Part shown: piece by piece, positions 5,598 through 5,808 of the stretch | How the letters are laid out: the number at the start of each line of letters is the position of its first letter | Position numbering within the stretch: position 1 is the first letter of the stretch | Source of the DNA: Marinosulfonomonas sp. | GTDB lineage: Bacteria; Pseudomonadota; Alphaproteobacteria; Rhodobacterales; Rhodobacteraceae | NCBI GenBank assembly: GCA_019090845.1 | Contig: JAHRVD010000021.1 | Location: 1 to 5,808, forward strand | Direction: 5' to 3' | Length of the DNA stretch: 5,808 bases | Notes under the pieces: generated by a model | What the model saw: the letters and a program-made list of their open reading frames with translations, nothing else | Databases searched by the model: none | Told to the model about the DNA's origin: nothing | Position numbers and translations under genes: made by a program

Positions 5598-5642
5598 CAG
5601 CCCCAGCCAACAAAGAAAACGTTGGATGGGGCTGATTTTTTT
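5598..5642 (+). terminator. Second, stronger tandem terminator
   Basis: CAGCCCCA (5598-5605) pairs with TGGGGCTG (5627-5634), and CCAAC (5607-5611) pairs with GTTGG (5621-5625), with one G-A mismatch between the two helices and a nine-base A-rich loop (5612-5620). ATTTTTTT (5635-5642) follows. This is a textbook plus-strand intrinsic terminator, ten bases after the first hairpin. Confidence 0.85.
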
Positions 5643-5808
5643 GACTGTGGTTAGCCCAGATCCGCCCAACTGGAAGATGCGTTTTCATTTATTTGGGTGT
5701 AGCAGCATGTTTTGCGGGATCGGAAATGAATCCCCGCGAATTTGGACCGCACTATCGCAAGACCGGTTTTTCACCCACCACGACGATTTATTTTTCGCCT
5801 ATATTCGA
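5643..5808. other. Right-edge region without a decidable gene
   Basis: Two plus-strand frames remain open to the window edge: one from an ATG at 5707 (34 codons) and one from an ATG at 5726 (27 codons, preceded by a weak GGAA). They overlap in different frames and neither has a recognisable motif or a strong ribosome site. All three minus-strand frames entering from the edge hit stops quickly. A TATATT at 5800-5805 could be a -10 for a gene just beyond the edge, without a clear -35. I would leave this stretch unassigned. Confidence 0.3.

Noticed and set aside
5466..5669. 67-codon minus-strand ORF across the small gene and both terminators
   Set aside because: It reads through two strong hairpins and overlaps the better supported small ORF; composition is not convincing.
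5726..5808. Partial CDS at the right edge
   Set aside because: Two overlapping frames (from 5707 and 5726) are equally open and neither has a recognisable motif or strong ribosome site.

Overview
The window looks like a chromosomal housekeeping segment from an alphaproteobacterium, most likely of the Rhodobacterales (Roseobacter-like). This rests on a stand-alone prephenate dehydratase with an ACT domain of alphaproteobacterial style, converging on an SRPBCC gene that follows a NudC-type NADH pyrophosphatase gene (an order I recall from that group), and on a moderate-to-high G+C. The assignment comes from recognition, not a search. I see no insertion sequence, prophage gene, CRISPR array, tRNA or rRNA.

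Layout: (1) 1-119, upstream region of pheA, possibly also a divergent promoter for a gene off the left edge. (2) 120-950 (+), prephenate dehydratase. (3) 954-1433 (-), SRPBCC/START-like protein, convergent with pheA with only 3 bases between the stop codons. (4) 1469-2434 (-), NAD(H) diphosphatase NudC, 35 bases upstream of the SRPBCC gene on the same strand and probably co-transcribed with it. (5) 2435-2647, divergent regulatory region with an inverted repeat. (6) 2648-4627 (+), a 659-residue 2',3'-cyclic-nucleotide 2'-phosphodiesterase/3'-nucleotidase with a Tat-type signal peptide, followed by a strong terminator. (7) 4691-5179 (-), a single-domain GAF protein. (8) 5180-5404, a second divergent intergenic region with a perfect 12-bp palindrome. 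(9) 5405-5548 (+), a 47-residue single-span membrane protein, followed by two tandem terminator hairpins. (10) 5643-5808, no firm gene; two short frames run off the edge undecided.

Functionally, pheA makes phenylpyruvate for phenylalanine synthesis. NudC (cytoplasmic; NAD(H) and possibly NAD-capped RNA) and the exported CpdB-type enzyme (periplasmic; cyclic and 3'-nucleotides) are divergent neighbours that both break down nucleotides, which may be a loose thematic link. The GAF protein and the small membrane protein are divergent from one another and have no assignable function.

I did not find a convincing new multi-gene system. The least explained parts are the 47-residue membrane protein with its double terminator and the palindrome-containing region upstream of it.
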